A stretch of DNA of 64,000 nt, from contig JACWEJ010000001.1 in the NCBI GenBank assembly GCA_014653545.1, forward strand, positions 162,014 to 226,013, written 5' to 3'. The DNA is from Pelagibacterales bacterium SAG-MED41. GTDB lineage: Bacteria; Pseudomonadota; Alphaproteobacteria; Pelagibacterales; Pelagibacteraceae. Positions 55,120 through 63,261 of the stretch are shown here, one piece after another. The notes beneath the pieces are model-generated. The model ran no database searches and was not told where the DNA came from. It saw only the letters and a program-made list of their open reading frames with translations. The first letter of the stretch is position 1, and every line of letters starts with the position of its first letter. The translations under genes were made by a program, and so were the position numbers.

Positions 55120-56573
55120 AAATTAATATAAGTTTTAAAGAATTTAAAAAAAATCATTCTATAAAAAAGCATCAAATTTTATTTAGAACGAGATCATGCA
55201 AACAATATTATAAAGTAGAAAATCTTTTTAAGTTTCTTCTAGCAGAAAAAAATAGCTTTATTTTTGAGTCAGTTGAAAAAGGCACTATTAAAGGTCGATA
55301 TACTATTATTGGGTTAAACCCTGATAAAATTTGGGACATTAATAACAATATAATTACACTAAATAGTTCTGGCAAGAAAAGTAAGATTAAATCAGAACCA
55401 CTTAAATATATTAACAAACTAATTAAAGAATTTAATATGAAAATTCCCAAACAGTTACCTTCAATGGCCTCGATGCTTGTGGGGTATTTTTCTTATGATG
55501 TAATTCGTTATATAGAGAAAATTCCAAATAGATGTAAAGACGATTTAAATATTCCTGACGTAAGATTGTCTCGACCTAAAAATCTAGTTATTTACGACAA
55601 TTTAAAAAAGAAAATTTTTTACATAGAAAATGCTTATGCAGATTCTAAAATAAGAAATTATAAAGAGGAATATGACTCGATAAATAAGAAATTCGATTTA
55701 TACGAAGACTTTGAAAATATAAAACTACCTGAGCAATTTACGTTTAAACCTAACAAAAATTTAATCAAATCAAATACGACTAAAGAGAAATTCAAATCTT
55801 TAGTCAAAAAAGCAAAAACATACATTGAAAAAGGAGATATTTTTCAAGTTGTCTTAAGCCAAAGATTTGAAAGAAAAATAAATAAAAGGCCGATCGAAAT
55901 TTATAATCACCTTAGAAAATCTAATCCTTCGCCTTTCATGTTTTATTTTAATTATAAAGACTTTAATATTTTAGGAAGTAGCCCAGAAATATTAGTTAGG
56001 CTCAGAAAAGGAGAAATAACGATTAGGCCTATCGCAGGCACAAGACCTAGAGGAAAAAATCATAAAGAAGATAAGAAATATGCGTTAGATCTTTTAAAAG
56101 ATAAGAAAGAATTAGCTGAACACTTGATGTTATTAGATTTAGGAAGAAATGATGTCAGCAAAGTATCTAAAGTAAATTCTGTAAAAGTTACCGAAAAATT
56201 CAAAGTGGAGAAATATTCTCACGTTATGCATATTGTTTCGAATGTAATAGGTAAGTTTAATAACCAGTTTTCTTTATTTGAAACCCTTCTATCAGGTTTT
56301 CCAGCAGGAACGGTAAGCGGTGCACCTAAAATAAGAGCAATGGAAATAATTGACGAACTTGAGAAAAATAAAAGGAAATTGTATGCAGGAGGAATCGGTT
56401 ATTTTACGCCAAACGGTGAATTCGATACCTGTATAGCTTTAAGAACTGCTTTAATTAAAAATGATAAATTTTATGTACAAGCTGGAGCTGGTGTTGTTGC
56501 TGATAGTAAGCCTGAGAAAGAATATGTAGAAACAGTAAATAAAGCTAAAGCACTAATGAGCGCGGTAGATTAA
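55116..56573 (+). CDS. trpE: Anthranilate synthase component I
   Basis: 485 residues; the C-terminal chorismate-binding domain shows GDIFQVVLSQRF, NPSPFMFYFNYKDFNILGSSPEILVR, RPIAGTRPRGK, LLDLGRNDVSKV, and FPAGTVSGAPKIRAMEIIDELE. The N-terminal part has the usual weakly conserved domain. It makes anthranilate from chorismate with TrpG. The start overlaps the upstream gene by 4 bp, so there is no room for a leader-peptide attenuator. The trpG start follows the stop directly. Confidence 0.96.
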   Translation: MKINISFKEFKKNHSIKKHQILFRTRSCKQYYKVENLFKFLLAEKNSFIFESVEKGTIKGRYTIIGLNPDKIWDINNNIITLNSSGKKSKIKSEPLKYINKLIKEFNMKIPKQLPSMASMLVGYFSYDVIRYIEKIPNRCKDDLNIPDVRLSRPKNLVIYDNLKKKIFYIENAYADSKIRNYKEEYDSINKKFDLYEDFENIKLPEQFTFKPNKNLIKSNTTKEKFKSLVKKAKTYIEKGDIFQVVLSQRFERKINKRPIEIYNHLRKSNPSPFMFYFNYKDFNILGSSPEILVRLRKGEITIRPIAGTRPRGKNHKEDKKYALDLLKDKKELAEHLMLLDLGRNDVSKVSKVNSVKVTEKFKVEKYSHVMHIVSNVIGKFNNQFSLFETLLSGFPAGTVSGAPKIRAMEIIDELEKNKRKLYAGGIGYFTPNGEFDTCIALRTALIKNDKFYVQAGAGVVADSKPEKEYVETVNKAKALMSAVD

Positions 56574-57140
56574 ATGAAAATTTTATTGATAGATAATTAC
56601 GATAGTTTTACTTATAATTTATTTCATTATATCTCTAATTTTAAAAAGAATGTTGATGTCATTAGAAATGATAAAATTGACGGTAAAACAATTATAAGAA
56701 AAAAATATGATAAGATTGTTATCTCACCAGGACCTGGAAACCCTGATCAAGCTGGAAACTGTTTAAAAATTGTAAAAGAAATTCATAAAAGAATACCTAT
56801 TCTTGGAGTTTGTTTAGGTCATCAAATTATTGGCCAAGTATTTGGTGGAAAAGTAGTTCAAGCAAAAAATTTAATGCATGGAAAAACAAGTAAAATTAAA
56901 CATCAAAAAAAAGGTTTATTTAAAAAAATTAAAAATAATTTTGAAGCCACTAGGTATCATAGCCTGGTTGTAGATAGGAAAAACTTTCCAAAAGATCTAA
57001 TAATTACCGCGGAAACTCAAAATAGAACCGTAATGGGATTAATGCACAAAAACTACAATATTCATGGGTTTCAGTTTCATCCTGAGAGTATAAGTACTAA
57101 AGTAGGTATGAAATTAATTAAAAATTTTATAGCTAGTTAA
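56574..57140 (+). CDS. trpG: Anthranilate synthase component II (glutamine amidotransferase)
   Basis: 188 residues, class-I glutaminase: LLIDNYDSFTYNLFHYI, VISPGPGNPDQAG, nucleophile Cys in ILGVCLGHQIIGQVFGG, and GFQFHPESIS with the catalytic His-Glu. Supplies ammonia to TrpE; it could also serve PabB (paralogue pabA), as in many bacteria with one TrpG. Directly abuts trpE and is followed by trpD with a one-base gap. Confidence 0.96.
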   Translation: MKILLIDNYDSFTYNLFHYISNFKKNVDVIRNDKIDGKTIIRKKYDKIVISPGPGNPDQAGNCLKIVKEIHKRIPILGVCLGHQIIGQVFGGKVVQAKNLMHGKTSKIKHQKKGLFKKIKNNFEATRYHSLVVDRKNFPKDLIITAETQNRTVMGLMHKNYNIHGFQFHPESISTKVGMKLIKNFIAS

Positions 57141-57141
57141 C

Positions 57142-58137
57142 ATGACTGAAATCGTAAAAAACCTACAAAAAGGTCAAAATCTCTCATTTGAAGAGAGTAA
57201 ATCACTTTTTTCAGATTTAATGGAAGGAAAGTATGAAGAAAATAAAATAATAGAAATATTAGAAGCTTTTATCAAGAAAGGTGAAACTAAAGACGAATTA
57301 GCTGGTGGTATATTTGTTTTAAGAGAAAAGGCTAATAAAGTTAAGGCTGATCCTGAAACAATAGATACGTGCGGAACTGGTGGAGATGGACAGAATTCAT
57401 TAAATATTTCTACAGCGGCAGCAATTGTTTTAGCTAGCATGGGAGTTAAAGTTGCTAAACATGGTAATAAAGCGGTTTCTTCAAATTGTGGTTCAGCAGA
57501 TGTTTTAGAGGCACTCAGGATAAATATTAATTTAAAACCCGACGAGGCAGAAGAAAATATAAAAAAATTTAACTTTGCATTTATGTTCGCACCAAATTAC
57601 CACTCAGCAATGAAGTATGTTGGTCCGGCTAGGAAGAAAATGGGTAAAAAAACTATTTTTAACTTAATTGGTCCTTTAAGTAGTCCAGCTCAGGTTAAGA
57701 GACAAGTTATAGGAGTGTTCGATAAAAAGTGGATGAAGCCTTTTGCAGAAGCATTAAAAGAAAATGAAGTTATACATGCATACATTGTTCATAGCGATGA
57801 TGGTATGGATGAAATTTCACCCTTTGCAAAAACAAATATTGTTGAGTTAAAGGACGGTTATATAAGTGAATTTACTATCGATCCAAAAGATCTTGGAATA
57901 AATTCTAATCATAAAGAAAATTTAAAAGGAAAAAACGCAGAGTTTAATGCTGAGAAAATTTTAGAAATTTACAAGGGCAAAAATAACGAATTTTCTCAAT
58001 CTGTTGCGTTAAACGTAGCTGCAGGATTAATCGTAGCGGGCAAAGATAGTGATTTTAGAAATGCTTTTAACAAAGCTACAAAACATTTAAATTCTGGAAA
58101 TGTATTTCAGCACTTAGTGAAGATACAATCTGCCTGA
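57142..58137 (+). CDS. trpD: Anthranilate phosphoribosyltransferase
   Basis: 331 residues: DTCGTGGDGQNSLNISTAAAIVLASMG (PRPP loop), KHGNKAVSSNCGSADVLEALRI, FAPNYHSAMKYVGPARKKMGKKTIFNLIGPLSSPA and HSDDGMDEIS. Adds phosphoribosyl to anthranilate. The start is one base after trpG and the stop overlaps trpC by 1 bp (TGATG). Confidence 0.96.
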   Translation: MTEIVKNLQKGQNLSFEESKSLFSDLMEGKYEENKIIEILEAFIKKGETKDELAGGIFVLREKANKVKADPETIDTCGTGGDGQNSLNISTAAAIVLASMGVKVAKHGNKAVSSNCGSADVLEALRININLKPDEAEENIKKFNFAFMFAPNYHSAMKYVGPARKKMGKKTIFNLIGPLSSPAQVKRQVIGVFDKKWMKPFAEALKENEVIHAYIVHSDDGMDEISPFAKTNIVELKDGYISEFTIDPKDLGINSNHKENLKGKNAEFNAEKILEIYKGKNNEFSQSVALNVAAGLIVAGKDSDFRNAFNKATKHLNSGNVFQHLVKIQSA

Positions 58138-58931
58138 TGACAAATATTTTAGAAAAAATTGTACAAGATAAAAAAGAGTCTTTAATAGAAATTAAAAAAG
58201 CAAATTCTTTAGATGTTCTTGAAAATAAGATTAAAACTCTAAATAATTTTTTTGATTTTAAACAAGCTATAACTAAAAATAAAAATGTTTCTCTTATAAC
58301 CGAAATTAAAAAAGCTAGCCCATCAGCTGGTGTTTTAGTTAAAGATTTTAATCACATCAACATAGCAAAAATGTACAAAGATAATGGTGCAACTTGTCTA
58401 TCCGTTCTCACAGAAGAAAAACACTTTTTTGGTAAACTTGATTACATAAAAGATATAAAAGACAAGTTCAAAATTCCTGTTCTAGCTAAAGATTTTTTTA
58501 TTGATCCTTATCAAATTGCATTATCAAAAAGTTTTGGTTGTGATTGTGTGCTTCTAATTATTGCAGCACTCGATCAAAAACAAGCTGACGAGATCTATGC
58601 AGAGGCTCTAAAACATAATCTCTCGGTTATAGTAGAAGTTCACGATCATAAAGAAGCTGAAAAAGCTTTAAAATATGAGGAAGCTTTAATAGGAATAAAT
58701 AATAGAAATTTAAAAACTTTAGATATTTCAATTAATAATACGATTTCAATTTTTGAAATTTTGAAAAACCACAAAGGTCCTCTCATCTCAGAAAGTGGAA
58801 TAAAAGATGAAAATGATGCTAAATATATTTATGAAAAATCTGGTATAAAAAACTTTCTTATTGGTGAATCACTTTTAAAGTCTGACAATCCAGCAGCTTT
58901 AATGAAAAAATTTACTCAAATAATTCAGTAA
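58137..58931 (+). CDS. trpC: Indole-3-glycerol phosphate synthase
   Basis: 264 residues, TIM barrel: SLITEIKKASPSAGVL, LSVLTEEKHFFG, VLAKDFFIDPYQI, LLIIAALDQ, VEVHDHKEA, GINNRNLKT, and SESGI near the C-terminus. Closes the indole ring. Last of the trpEGDC run; trpF, trpB and trpA are not in this window. Confidence 0.96.
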   Translation: MTNILEKIVQDKKESLIEIKKANSLDVLENKIKTLNNFFDFKQAITKNKNVSLITEIKKASPSAGVLVKDFNHINIAKMYKDNGATCLSVLTEEKHFFGKLDYIKDIKDKFKIPVLAKDFFIDPYQIALSKSFGCDCVLLIIAALDQKQADEIYAEALKHNLSVIVEVHDHKEAEKALKYEEALIGINNRNLKTLDISINNTISIFEILKNHKGPLISESGIKDENDAKYIYEKSGIKNFLIGESLLKSDNPAALMKKFTQIIQ

Positions 58932-58964
58932 AATAGACCTTTATTTCACATTGTAATTTAAATA

Positions 58965-58979
58965 GAACTTTTATAGAAC
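58965..58979. promoter_or_regulatory. LexA operator 1 (GAAC-N7-GAAC)
   Basis: GAAC-TTTTATA-GAAC is an exact match to the alphaproteobacterial SOS box (GTTC-N7-GTTC on the other strand), 23 bp before the lexA start, consistent with autoregulation. Confidence 0.9.
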
Positions 58980-58985
58980 ATAGAT

Positions 58986-59000
58986 GTACGAGGTTTGTTC
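58986..59000. promoter_or_regulatory. LexA operator 2 (GTAC-N7-GTTC, one mismatch)
   Basis: A second SOS-like box in opposite reading lies between the first box and the start codon. Its spacer includes the GAGG ribosome site (58990-58993) for the ATG at 59002, so LexA binding here would cover the translation start region on DNA. Confidence 0.6.
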
Positions 59001-59001
59001 T

Positions 59002-59679
59002 ATGCTTACAAAAAAACAAAAAAACTTATTAGTATTTATCAATAAGAAGATCAGATCTTCTGGAATTTCTCCCTCTTACGAAGAAATGAAGAATTCACTC
59101 AACCTTAAGTCGAAATCTGGTATTCATAGATTAATCTCTGCTTTAGAAGAGAGAGGTTTTGTAAAACGATTAGCACATAAAGCTAGAGCATTAGAAGTTG
59201 TAAAACTTCCTGAAAACGCAAGTGCAAACGATATTTTTAACTCTTTTACTCCTAGCGTTATTAAAGGTGGTCTAGATAAAAACGAAGAGACAAAATCAAC
59301 AGATGTTTCAGTATTAGGAAGTATTGCAGCCGGAACACCAATTGAAGCTATACAACAAGAAGTTGATAGAGTTGCCTTACCCGAGGACTTGCAAAACAAT
59401 GGTGAGCACTATGGATTAAAAGTAAAGGGTGACTCGATGATTGATGCGGGGATTAACGATGGTGATACAGTAATTGTTAAAAAAACTTCAAATGTTGACA
59501 GTGGTCAAATAGCAGTAGTTTTAATTGACGATCAAGAGGCAACATTAAAAAGAGTAAGAAAAAAAGGTAATACAATTGCTTTAGAAGCGGCAAACAGAAA
59601 CTACGGTACTAAAATTTACGCTGCTAATAGAATAAAAATTCAAGGCAAGCTAGTTTCTTTATATAGAAACTTCCACTAA
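59002..59679 (+). CDS. lexA: SOS repressor LexA
   Basis: 225 residues from ATG at 59002, which gives the canonical MLTKKQKNLLVFI start and has a GAGG site 8 nt upstream. The frame opens six codons earlier (58984), inside the operators, and is rejected. N-terminal winged HTH (SPSYEEMKNSLNLKSKSGIHRLISALEERGF), cleavage site SIAAGTPIEA, catalytic Ser in GDSMIDAGINDGD and Lys in ATLKRVRKKG. Regulates DNA-repair genes on RecA activation. Confidence 0.96.
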   Translation: MLTKKQKNLLVFINKKIRSSGISPSYEEMKNSLNLKSKSGIHRLISALEERGFVKRLAHKARALEVVKLPENASANDIFNSFTPSVIKGGLDKNEETKSTDVSVLGSIAAGTPIEAIQQEVDRVALPEDLQNNGEHYGLKVKGDSMIDAGINDGDTVIVKKTSNVDSGQIAVVLIDDQEATLKRVRKKGNTIALEAANRNYGTKIYAANRIKIQGKLVSLYRNFH

Positions 59680-59698
59680 AATAGTCTAATAAATTTAA

Positions 59699-61087
59699 AT
59701 GTCTTTTAATTGTAGGTTTGCGCCCTCTCCTACTGGGCCTCTTCATATTGGCGGTGTTCGAACAGCATTATTTAATTGGCTTTTAGCTAAAAAGAATAAA
59801 GGAAAATATTTCCTTAGAATTGAAGATACTGATAGAGAACGATCAAAAGATGAGTTTAAAAATCAAATTATTTCTTCTTTGGCTTGGTTAGGTTTAGAGC
59901 ATGATGGATCTGAATATATCCAATCAAAAAATATAGATAAACATGTGGCTGTAGCTGAAGAACTTATTAAAAAAGGTTTTGCTTATCCTTGTTATTGCTC
60001 TGAAGAAGAAATTAATGAACAGAAAGCAAAATGCAAAAAACAAGGTATGCCTTATGTCTATAATAGAAAATGGAGAGATGCAAAGGATCTTGAAATACCA
60101 AAAGATGTTAAACCGGTTATAAGATTTAAAAGTAAAATTTCAGGCAATACAATCATAAAAGATTTGGTTCAAGGTGAAAGAAATATTTCTAATTCAACTA
60201 TTGAAGATTTTGTAATTTTAAGAAAAGATAAATCTCCTACTTATCAATTATCAGCAACAGTAGATGATCATGAGATGAAAATTACCCATGTAATTAGAGG
60301 GGATGACCATATGATCAATTCATTTAAACAAAAACAAATCTACGATGCTATGGGCTGGGCAGTCCCTCACTTTGCACATATACCTTTAATTCATAGTGAA
60401 CAAGGTAAAAAGTTATCAAAAAGAGATAATGCTTCTACTTTAGAAGATTATATAAAAATTGGTATTATTTCTGATGCTTTAAGAAACTATCTTTTAAGAC
60501 TAGGCTGGTCTTATAAAGATAAAGAAATTTTTACTAAACAAGAGAGTGTCGACCTATTTGATCTAAGTGGTGTTGGTAAATCGCCCTCTAAGCTAGATAT
60601 GGCAAGGATATTATCTATCAATGAAACTTATATAAAAACTATAGATGAAAAGGAATTATTCAAATTTTTTCAAGAATATATATCTAAATATAAATCTTCA
60701 ATTGATGGGAAAAAAGAATCTGCTCTAATTAAGTCTATGGGTTTCCTTAAAAATAAAGCTAAAACATTAGAAGATATTTGGAACAATGCTCAATATATTA
60801 TTAAAGATGAAATTGAGATTGGGGTAGATGATAAAAAACTTCTAGATGATTTATCAAAAACCATCATAAAAGAATTTATTAATGAGTATGAAAAAGTAAG
60901 CTCTTTATCTAGAGAAACTTTAGAACCAGTCATTAAATCGCTTATTGAAAAACACAAAACAAACTTTAAAGGTGTAGGTCAACCTCTAAGAATAGCTCTA
61001 GTAGGATCAAGATTTGGTCCAGGTCTATATGATGTAATTTTATCGTTAAATAAAGCTGAAGTGATTAAAAGATTAAAACAAATTTAA
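59699..61087 (+). CDS. gltX: Glutamyl-tRNA synthetase
   Basis: 462 residues: HIGH-type motif FAPSPTGPLHIGGVRTALFNW near the start, YCSEEEI (the zinc-site region is reduced to C-Y-C), HVIRGDDHMINSFKQ, and the KMSKS-type GKKLSKRDNA. Charges tRNA-Glu. Its stop overlaps the following nuclease gene by 1 bp. lexA-gltX synteny is common in alphaproteobacteria. Confidence 0.95.
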   Translation: MSFNCRFAPSPTGPLHIGGVRTALFNWLLAKKNKGKYFLRIEDTDRERSKDEFKNQIISSLAWLGLEHDGSEYIQSKNIDKHVAVAEELIKKGFAYPCYCSEEEINEQKAKCKKQGMPYVYNRKWRDAKDLEIPKDVKPVIRFKSKISGNTIIKDLVQGERNISNSTIEDFVILRKDKSPTYQLSATVDDHEMKITHVIRGDDHMINSFKQKQIYDAMGWAVPHFAHIPLIHSEQGKKLSKRDNASTLEDYIKIGIISDALRNYLLRLGWSYKDKEIFTKQESVDLFDLSGVGKSPSKLDMARILSINETYIKTIDEKELFKFFQEYISKYKSSIDGKKESALIKSMGFLKNKAKTLEDIWNNAQYIIKDEIEIGVDDKKLLDDLSKTIIKEFINEYEKVSSLSRETLEPVIKSLIEKHKTNFKGVGQPLRIALVGSRFGPGLYDVILSLNKAEVIKRLKQI

Positions 61088-61860
61088 TGAAAGACGCTAC
61101 ATCTTTCAGAACAAGAAAATCATCAATTTACGATAAAAAATCTAATACACCTTTTAAAATAAGTAGATCTAAATTTTTTAATTTTCTGAGTTGTAAAAGA
61201 TGTTTTTATTTAGACCGTGTAAAAGGTTTAAAAGAACCTTCTATGCCTGGTTGGGCACTTAACATTGCAGTGGATGAATTATTAAAAAAAGAATTTGATT
61301 TGTATAGAAAGAAACAAAAACCTCACCCTATAATGGTAAAACATAAATTAAATTTTGTACCTTTCCACCACAAAGATTTAGATACATGGAGAAATTCTTT
61401 AAGAGGTGGGATTTCTTATTTAGATGAAAAAACTAATTTTATTATTCATGGAGGCATTGATGATATTTGGTTTGATTTAAATGAAAAAAAATTGGTTGTT
61501 GTAGATTATAAAGCTCAATCATCAACTTATCCTGTCACAGTTTCTTCTTATCTCGATGCTGAATGGCATTTAAGTTATAAATTACAAATGGATATCTATG
61601 TTCATATTTTAAGAAAAATGAACTTTGAAGTTTCAGATCGAACTTTTTTTTATGTTTGTAATGGTGAAAAAACTAATGACAAATTCGATAACAAAATAGA
61701 TTTTAAAATTACTTTAATACCTTATCGTGTAGATACATCTTGGATTGAAGAAAAATTAATTGAAATGAAAGAAGTTTTAAATTTAGATGAACCTCCAGGA
61801 ATTGAAAAGAAGTGTGAAAAATGTGCTTATTTAAGTGGTGGTAAAAATTTTTTTAAATAA
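61087..61860 (+). CDS. RecB/Cas4-like PD-(D/E)XK nuclease
   Basis: 257 residues with the nuclease motif II/III arrangement GGIDDIWFD (D) and LVVVDYKAQ (D-x-K), then QMDIYVHIL as a Q-x-x-x-Y motif. Cysteines are grouped as FLSCKRCFYLDRV near the N-terminus and KKCEKCAYL at the C-terminus, the pattern of an iron-sulfur-cluster nuclease (Cas4/AddB-like). There is no CRISPR array or cas gene in the window, so it acts outside CRISPR, perhaps in repair. It is coupled to gltX by a 1-bp overlap and ends next to the convergent gene. Confidence 0.8.
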   Translation: MKDATSFRTRKSSIYDKKSNTPFKISRSKFFNFLSCKRCFYLDRVKGLKEPSMPGWALNIAVDELLKKEFDLYRKKQKPHPIMVKHKLNFVPFHHKDLDTWRNSLRGGISYLDEKTNFIIHGGIDDIWFDLNEKKLVVVDYKAQSSTYPVTVSSYLDAEWHLSYKLQMDIYVHILRKMNFEVSDRTFFYVCNGEKTNDKFDNKIDFKITLIPYRVDTSWIEEKLIEMKEVLNLDEPPGIEKKCEKCAYLSGGKNFFK

Positions 61861-62541
61861 TTATCTATTGTTATTTTCATCATCATTATTTGATGATTGA
61901 TCTGTATTTTCTGTCTGAGTTTCTTCTTGAGTAGTCTCCGATTGAGTTTCTTCTTGTGTTGTTTGTTCAGGCTCTGGCTCTGGTTCTGATGGAGTTTCTT
62001 CTTGAGTTGGTTCTACTTGTGGATCAGGTGTTGGTTCTTCTCGAGGCTGTGATCTAGCAATATCGGCTGCGCTTTGTGCTTCTGGCTCTCTTCTCATGAA
62101 GAAATATATTCCCGCTGCAATTACTGCAATAGCCCCTAAGATATAAAGAATAATATTTAACATACTAATTCCTTTTTCTTCTTCAGCTGCTTCTGTAGTT
62201 TCTTCAGCTACTGGCGTTACTTCTTCTTCCTCAGGTTTTGCGTCTTGTTCCTGAGTTGGTTCGGCACTAACTTCTTCTTTAGGCTCTTCTGGTTTTGTTT
62301 CAGGTTCTGGCTCTGGTTCTGGCTCTTTTACAGGTTCAGGAGTTGGTTCAGGTTCTTTAGCTGGCTCTGGTTCCGGTTCAGGTTCTTTTACAGGTTCTGG
62401 TTCCGGTTTAGCCTCAATCACTGGTGTTGTAACTTGTGTTTCAGGAGCTTTTGCAACTGTTTCTGGATCTTTAGGTTTAGGATTAATCACACCTGTGGCT
62501 GCAACGATAACACTGATAATTACTACGGTTATTAAATCCAT
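61861..62541 (-). CDS. Pro/Glu-rich membrane protein of low complexity
   Basis: 226 residues. An N-terminal hydrophobic segment ([16 protein letters not shown]) is followed by EPEPEPxxEP-type repeats (about residues 30-95), an acidic Glu/Thr region, a second span ([23 protein letters not shown], about 127-149) and a Gln/Glu/Thr-rich tail. Not a known enzyme; the proline-glutamate spacer recalls TonB-like periplasm-spanning proteins, but no TonB C-terminal domain is present. The exact protein and DNA repeats make this site prone to length variation. Confidence 0.65.
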   Translation of the reverse strand: MDLITVVIISVIVAATGVINPKPKDPETVAKAPETQVTTPVIEAKPEPEPVKEPEPEPEPAKEPEPTPEPVKEPEPEPEPETKPEEPKEEVSAEPTQEQDAKPEEEEVTPVAEETTEAAEEEKGISMLNIILYILGAIAVIAAGIYFFMRREPEAQSAADIARSQPREEPTPDPQVEPTQEETPSEPEPEPEQTTQEETQSETTQEETQTENTDQSSNNDDENNNR

Positions 62542-62657
62542 TAGATGAATTTAAACTTAAAATATTTAAATACAGCAATTAAGATGAACAAATTGGGTGC
62601 TAGCTGTGTACAAAAAAGCGATAATTATATGAGATTTTTAATTTAGATAAATTAACT

Positions 62658-63116
62658 TTACTCAGGTTTGAAGATTAAACAAAGTCCATTACTACAAAAT
62701 CTTTTACCTGATTCTTTAGGGCCATCATTAAAAACGTGTCCATGATGTGCTCCACACTTAGCGCAATGATACTCAACCCTTTCCATTCCAAAACTATAAT
62801 CAATTTTAGTTTTAAAAGCCCCCGGTAAGGCCTCTGAAAAAGATGGCCAACCGGTTCCACTATCAAATTTAGCTGTTGAAGCGAATAATTTATTCCCACA
62901 GTTAGCACAGTGGTAAAAACCTTTTCTTTTCTCTTTTAAAAGATCGCTTGTGTAAGGTCTTTCAGTACCCTCGTTAAACATGATATCTTTTTGTTTTTTA
63001 GATAAATTCGGATTGATTGCCTTTTTAGCTGATGCAACTAAAAAGCTAGTAGGAAATATAGAAGAAATTAATGAAAATGCTAATAATTTAATAAATTTTC
63101 TTTTGAATAAACGCAT
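62658..63116 (-). CDS. msrB: Exported peptide methionine-R-sulfoxide reductase
   Basis: 152 residues. A signal peptide (MRLFKRKFIKLLAFSLISSIFPTSFLVASA) precedes the MsrB domain: zinc-binding HCANCGNKLF and HCAKCGAHHGHVFNDGP, DSGTGWPSF, and the catalytic Cys in KRFCSNGLCLIF (followed by a second Cys where Ser or Ala is usual). It would reduce oxidised methionine in periplasmic proteins. The N-terminus resembles a Sec-type rather than a perfect twin-arginine signal (KRK instead of RR). No msrA is adjacent. Confidence 0.92.
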   Translation of the reverse strand: MRLFKRKFIKLLAFSLISSIFPTSFLVASAKKAINPNLSKKQKDIMFNEGTERPYTSDLLKEKRKGFYHCANCGNKLFASTAKFDSGTGWPSFSEALPGAFKTKIDYSFGMERVEYHCAKCGAHHGHVFNDGPKESGKRFCSNGLCLIFKPE

Positions 63117-63138
63117 ATTTATTTATTATAGTAATTTA

Positions 63139-63261
63139 ATGAAAACAATTTTTTTATTTTTTTTAACCATTTATATTGCATATTACCTTTTTCGTCCTGT
63201 GACAAAAAAAGAGATAAAGAAATTTAACGATCCAGATAACTGGTCAAACATGGGTTTTTAA
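63139..63261 (+). CDS. 40-residue membrane peptide, unknown
   Basis: ATG at 63139 gives MKTIFLFFLTIYIAYYLFRP followed by a charged tail (VTKKEIKKFNDPDNWSNMGF). One membrane span, C-terminus inside. The frame remains open further upstream, through the divergent msrB, but the signal-like start and position support 63139. It overlaps the convergent SDR gene by 18 bp. Not recognised; coding is plausible but unproven. Confidence 0.45.
   Translation: MKTIFLFFLTIYIAYYLFRPVTKKEIKKFNDPDNWSNMGF

Noticed and set aside
58984-59001. Earlier lexA start (MYEVCS...)
   Set aside because: It lies between and within the LexA operators and lacks a ribosome site; the ATG at 59002 has GAGG 8 nt upstream and the canonical N-terminus.
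62245-62535. Plus-strand frame rich in Phe/Trp/Arg opposite the EP-repeat gene
   Set aside because: It is the antisense shadow of the Pro/Glu repeats; its aromatic-rich repeats are an artefact of the complementary codons.
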